Position numbers and translations under genes: made by a program. The notes under the pieces are model-generated. The model was given only the letters and a program-made list of their open reading frames with translations. It made no database searches and had not been told where the DNA came from. A DNA stretch of 22,006 nucleotides from Symsagittifera roscoffensis (taxonomy: Eukaryota > Xenacoelomorpha > Acoela > Convolutidae), in NCBI RefSeq assembly GCF_963678635.1, contig NW_026971658.1:1-22006 (forward strand), read 5' to 3'. Within the stretch, counting starts at the first letter, position 1. Every line of letters starts with the position of its first letter. Positions 19,150 through 22,006 of this stretch are shown here, one piece after another.

Positions 19150-20136
19150 TTACGTTATACCGTTTTTTTTTTTTGCGTTTGTAAGCTTTTGCCAAATCAA
19201 AAAATGTACAGTCCATTTTTCTAATTTAACGTTTCAGTAGTAAACTAAGCAGCGCTCAAGTTTTACAATTTTCCGATAAAATTTTCATTCTGATTGCGCT
19301 CTAATCATCCAAAGATTTTTCTAATTTTTTTTGTGCAGAATTTTTTAAATATATATCATCAAAGCAAAGCAAAGTTACTGGGGTTCGATTTGCTTTCTCT
19401 TAGAAAATTTTAGATAGAGTAGATCTATTTTTCTAACCTTCACATATTTGACCGGATAGGTTTGTGCGTGCAACATCTTAGTCCAATACTGATAAATAGA
19501 TTAATTTTTGTCTAGTTCACAATAGATCCCTTAATAAACTGGTAAAACTGTTGGAATTTGAGATCAACTACACTCGAACTCCTTCTAAAAGAGATCTGGC
19601 TTCAAAAAAAATAAACTGAAAAGTCGAGCCCGCCTGGGTCTCACGAAATATTCTAAAAATTTAAACTGTTTCAAGCCAGAATTTTTTTCAAATGATAAGT
19701 TTCTTTTAGTTCTCGTTCAACTCGGGTTTGATAACTTGTTTCATTCTTCTGTAGCTGTGTACTATTTCGTGCTTTTCGGTTTTAGCTATTGTGCGGCTAT
19801 GGTTGAGTAGGAAATGCCTCACTTGGGTTATAAGTGGAGGGATTGTTTAACCTTTTCTCTGAAAAGTAGATCGTAAAACCGTGCTGAGATTCTGCACCAG
19901 GAAGCGAGGTAGAAAACGGGCGATTTTGTTGATAACTTCTACATGTATTGTGTTGTAAATTGTTTTAAAACAAATAGTCTGAAAAACAAACGCACTCATT
20001 CGCAAAGAAAATTATGTTACTATTTCGAGCACTGTAATTATGAATTTGGAAAAATGGTTAAGACCTGGAACTTTTCCTTTTAACCGCCTGTGAATCTTCT
20101 ACTTTATGCCTTTATAATTTGATATACTTTAAGACT
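19150..20136. other. AT-rich non-coding region, nothing recognised
   Basis: No open frame worth reporting was found. GGGGTTCGATTTGC near 19380 resembles a tRNA T-arm, but no matching acceptor, D or anticodon arm lies around it. No homology to other parts of the window was seen. Confidence 0.5.
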
Positions 20137-20626
20137 TTTTGCTTCGAACTTTGCAACGAAAGTAACGGAATATTTGTGTTCGGGGTGGGTTTTTTTCTTC
20201 AGACAAAGTTCGACTTTTTAACTAGCCATTTCTGGCGGAATTTTTTATATCATTCGAAAACTATTGATCACCTGAGCTTAAATTTGAAAAGATATTTCAC
20301 CTGTGATCATTTTTTGTAAAGTTATGGGGGTTTTGGCCAATTTGGGACAGTTAACGCTCGATATATTTCGCGCTATTAACGTAAGCGGATATTTAATCCG
20401 TTTTACAAATCGTTCCAAATTGGTTGAAAAAAGCTTATTTTCCATAATTGATTTGTTACAATGAGCGAAATCTATTCTTTCGTACTTTATATGGCTTGTG
20501 GGGTGATGATTTCATTTAAAAAATTTCGAATTCTAGATTTTTTTTCTTTTTCTTTTATTACATTTAATTTTTTTATGTTAGCAGTCGGAACATTCAGGGT
20601 TTCGCATTGATACGAGCAGTCTTGTT
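20137..20626 (+). repeat. Dispersed repeat family, copy 3 (most complete)
   Basis: The left part (CGAAAGTAACGGAATATTTG, CGGGGTGGGTTTTTT, CGACTTTTTAACTAGCCATT) matches copy 1. The middle part (TTTGGCCAATTTGGGACA, the TTAACG cluster, TCGTTCCAAATTGGTTGAAA) matches copy 2. The right end is the hairpin motif. It lacks about 30 bp (ATTACTGCTCCATAAAACCTT) just before the motif. The open frame at 20119-20319 is not conserved between copies, so the family seems non-coding here. It has the same orientation as copies 1 and 2, about 8 kb away. Confidence 0.9.
20581..20626 (+). repeat. Terminal hairpin motif, copy 3
   Basis: GCAGTCGGAACATTCAGGG to GAGCAGTCTTGTT. The inner stem is degraded (GTTTCGCATTG), while both GCAGTC hexamers and the AACA / TGTT edge are intact. 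Confidence 0.8.
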
Positions 20627-21558
20627 AATTATTTGTGTCCTAACGGTTTACTGAAATAAAATTTAGCCAAATAATGATGATGTACAAGCTTCAGTACATT
20701 TTGTTTCTTAAATGCTTGGTTAGCTTTTTATCTTAAAGGTCTTAAGCAGGTCCGCCTCCAGACAGATGGGTTGGGTCGAGACATTGATTGGGTTCTTGCA
20801 AACTGTTAGATTCTTCTCTGAGGGGTTAAGTTTTAGTTAAATGCTCTTCCTGAATTTTCATTTAGGATCATAGGGTTGTAGGATTGGAGAATAGTTAATA
20901 AATTCAAAACGTTCAGTTATAAGTAGAGATCATTTGAAGTTTACCAGTTTGTGACTTGGTTCTATCGTGAGTCAATTAGGAGGTGGAAGTAATAAGAATG
21001 GTCTCCGAAGACGCGAATTACCTTGTTTGTCCTAATTAGATAAGGTTAAGTTTAGGAAAGTTTGATGAAAAAATACAAAATGGCATGGTTCTTATTTATA
21101 AGGTTGCAGTTTGAATCGACACAAATGGTTGTTCACATGAAGAATGATTGATAACTATGTATCTACTATGTATATCCAAGGAAAATTTAGCAAATTTTTT
21201 TTTGAATCATTTAGACGTGTTAAATTAGCTTGCTGAAAAATTACGCTTTTTTCGTTCTAATTAATGTTTTGTACGTTTAAATTTTGCTATTGAATATGAT
21301 GCAAAATAAAAAAACTCGAAAAAAAAGGAAACTGAGATGAAAACAGATGGCGTATATTTCAACCGAACGCAGCATGCATGTTTGTCAATGCTAACTTGAT
21401 TTTGTCAAAAATGTTGTTCAGATTCAGAATGAGATAATTTGCATTCGCAATGTTTTTGAGTCAAATTGTTGATTTAGAAATTATGAAAACACATTTTTTT
21501 CAAGAAGAAGGGGATGTGCACGTTCAATGTTACATTCAGTAGCCAGGATCCCTCCGGA

Positions 21559-21603
21559 AAGCTAAATTAGGAAGCTAAACATTAGGATGCTAAACATAAG
21601 ATG
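21559..21603. repeat. Three tandem units of about 15 bp
   Basis: AAGCTAAATTAGG, AAGCTAAACATTAGG and ATGCTAAACATAAGATGG follow one another. They differ by single-base changes and a small indel. Confidence 0.75.
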
Positions 21604-21778
21604 GGGACAAGGAGGTAAGCAAATAGGAAGGAAAAAAGTTGAAACCAAAAACATTTAACGAATTTCTCAGCCAAAAAAAGTCTCAACTTTGCAATTTTCT
21701 AATAAAACGTTTGTTAAGCCAAAAACAACTGTCAATTTGTGAAAACATAGAAATGTTTTTCTGAAATCATAATCAATA

Positions 21779-21798
21779 TAATCGATTATAATCGATTA
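21779..21798. repeat. Perfect 20-bp palindrome
   Basis: TAATCGATTATAATCGATTA is its own reverse complement and contains two ATCGAT sites 10 bp apart. The ATCGATTA spacing resembles paired homeodomain-type or Cut/DREF-like sites, but this is only a sequence resemblance. Confidence 0.65.
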
Positions 21799-22006
21799 AA
21801 AGGTTTTTATTGATTCAACATAGATGAACATTACAATCCAAGTTTATTCTATTATAGCAGAAAATTTTTGATTTGTGGAGACTAATCATGAAAGTTTTAA
21901 ATAGTTGATTATTATTCAAGAAACCCCTGTGAGAAAACAATTTAGTCGCCCCGTAATGAAAATTACTTAATCTCATTATATCCAGAAGAGTTATTCATAA
22001 TTTTAT

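Larger units (their letters stand above)
20627..22006. other. AT-rich non-coding region to the window end
   Basis: No gene is recognised. The region includes a small tandem repeat at 21559-21603 and a 20-bp palindrome at 21779-21798, both listed separately. There is no sign of a telomere, transposon end or RNA gene. Confidence 0.5.

Noticed and set aside
19375-19400. tRNA T-arm-like GGTTCGATT
   Set aside because: No acceptor, D or anticodon stem can be fitted upstream; a single 9-mer is not evidence of a tRNA.

Overview
This is an AT-rich (roughly 70 percent by eye), repeat-filled, non-coding stretch of a eukaryotic nuclear genome, most likely from an invertebrate animal. The reasons are the absence of dense or operon-like ORFs, several decayed dispersed repeats, a long (GA)n/(GATA)n microsatellite, and a broken hAT-type transposase tail. 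No bacterial gene, rRNA, convincing tRNA or CRISPR array was seen. I cannot name the species. I find no intact protein-coding gene; most open frames are short and explained by base composition.

Layout. (1) About 1-9560 has a strong, one-sided base bias: the + strand is rich in G and T. It holds short tandem repeats, a minus-strand cluster of short ORFs at 3378-4764 that might be decayed coding sequence, and a segmental duplication at 5050-7470 arranged A - B - inverted A - B. The inverted block (about 6015-6980) carries the opposite bias, so the bias predates the rearrangement. (2) About 9560-11080 is mixed, non-skewed sequence with nothing recognised. (3) 11080-12950 is a transposon graveyard. 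It has a GC-richer patch with a 154-codon minus-strand ORF, the C-terminal dimerisation end of a hAT/ZMYM-like transposase (one frame change, one in-frame stop), and two adjacent copies of a dispersed repeat ending in a compact hairpin motif. (4) 12950-15240 is AT-rich with a 36-bp-arm hairpin and a possible 0.53-kb inverted-repeat (MITE-like) element. (5) 15251-15716 is a GA/GATA microsatellite with an internal 97-bp duplication, followed by four degenerate units of about 160 bp. (6) 16400-22006 is unannotatable AT-rich DNA with a third full copy of the dispersed repeat (20137-20626), a decayed fragment of it in the opposite orientation (17704-17760), and several small inverted and tandem repeats.

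There is no set of genes acting together. The most informative structures are the hairpin-ended repeat family next to the hAT remnant, the skewed domain, and the inverted duplication, which would form a long double-stranded RNA if transcribed through.
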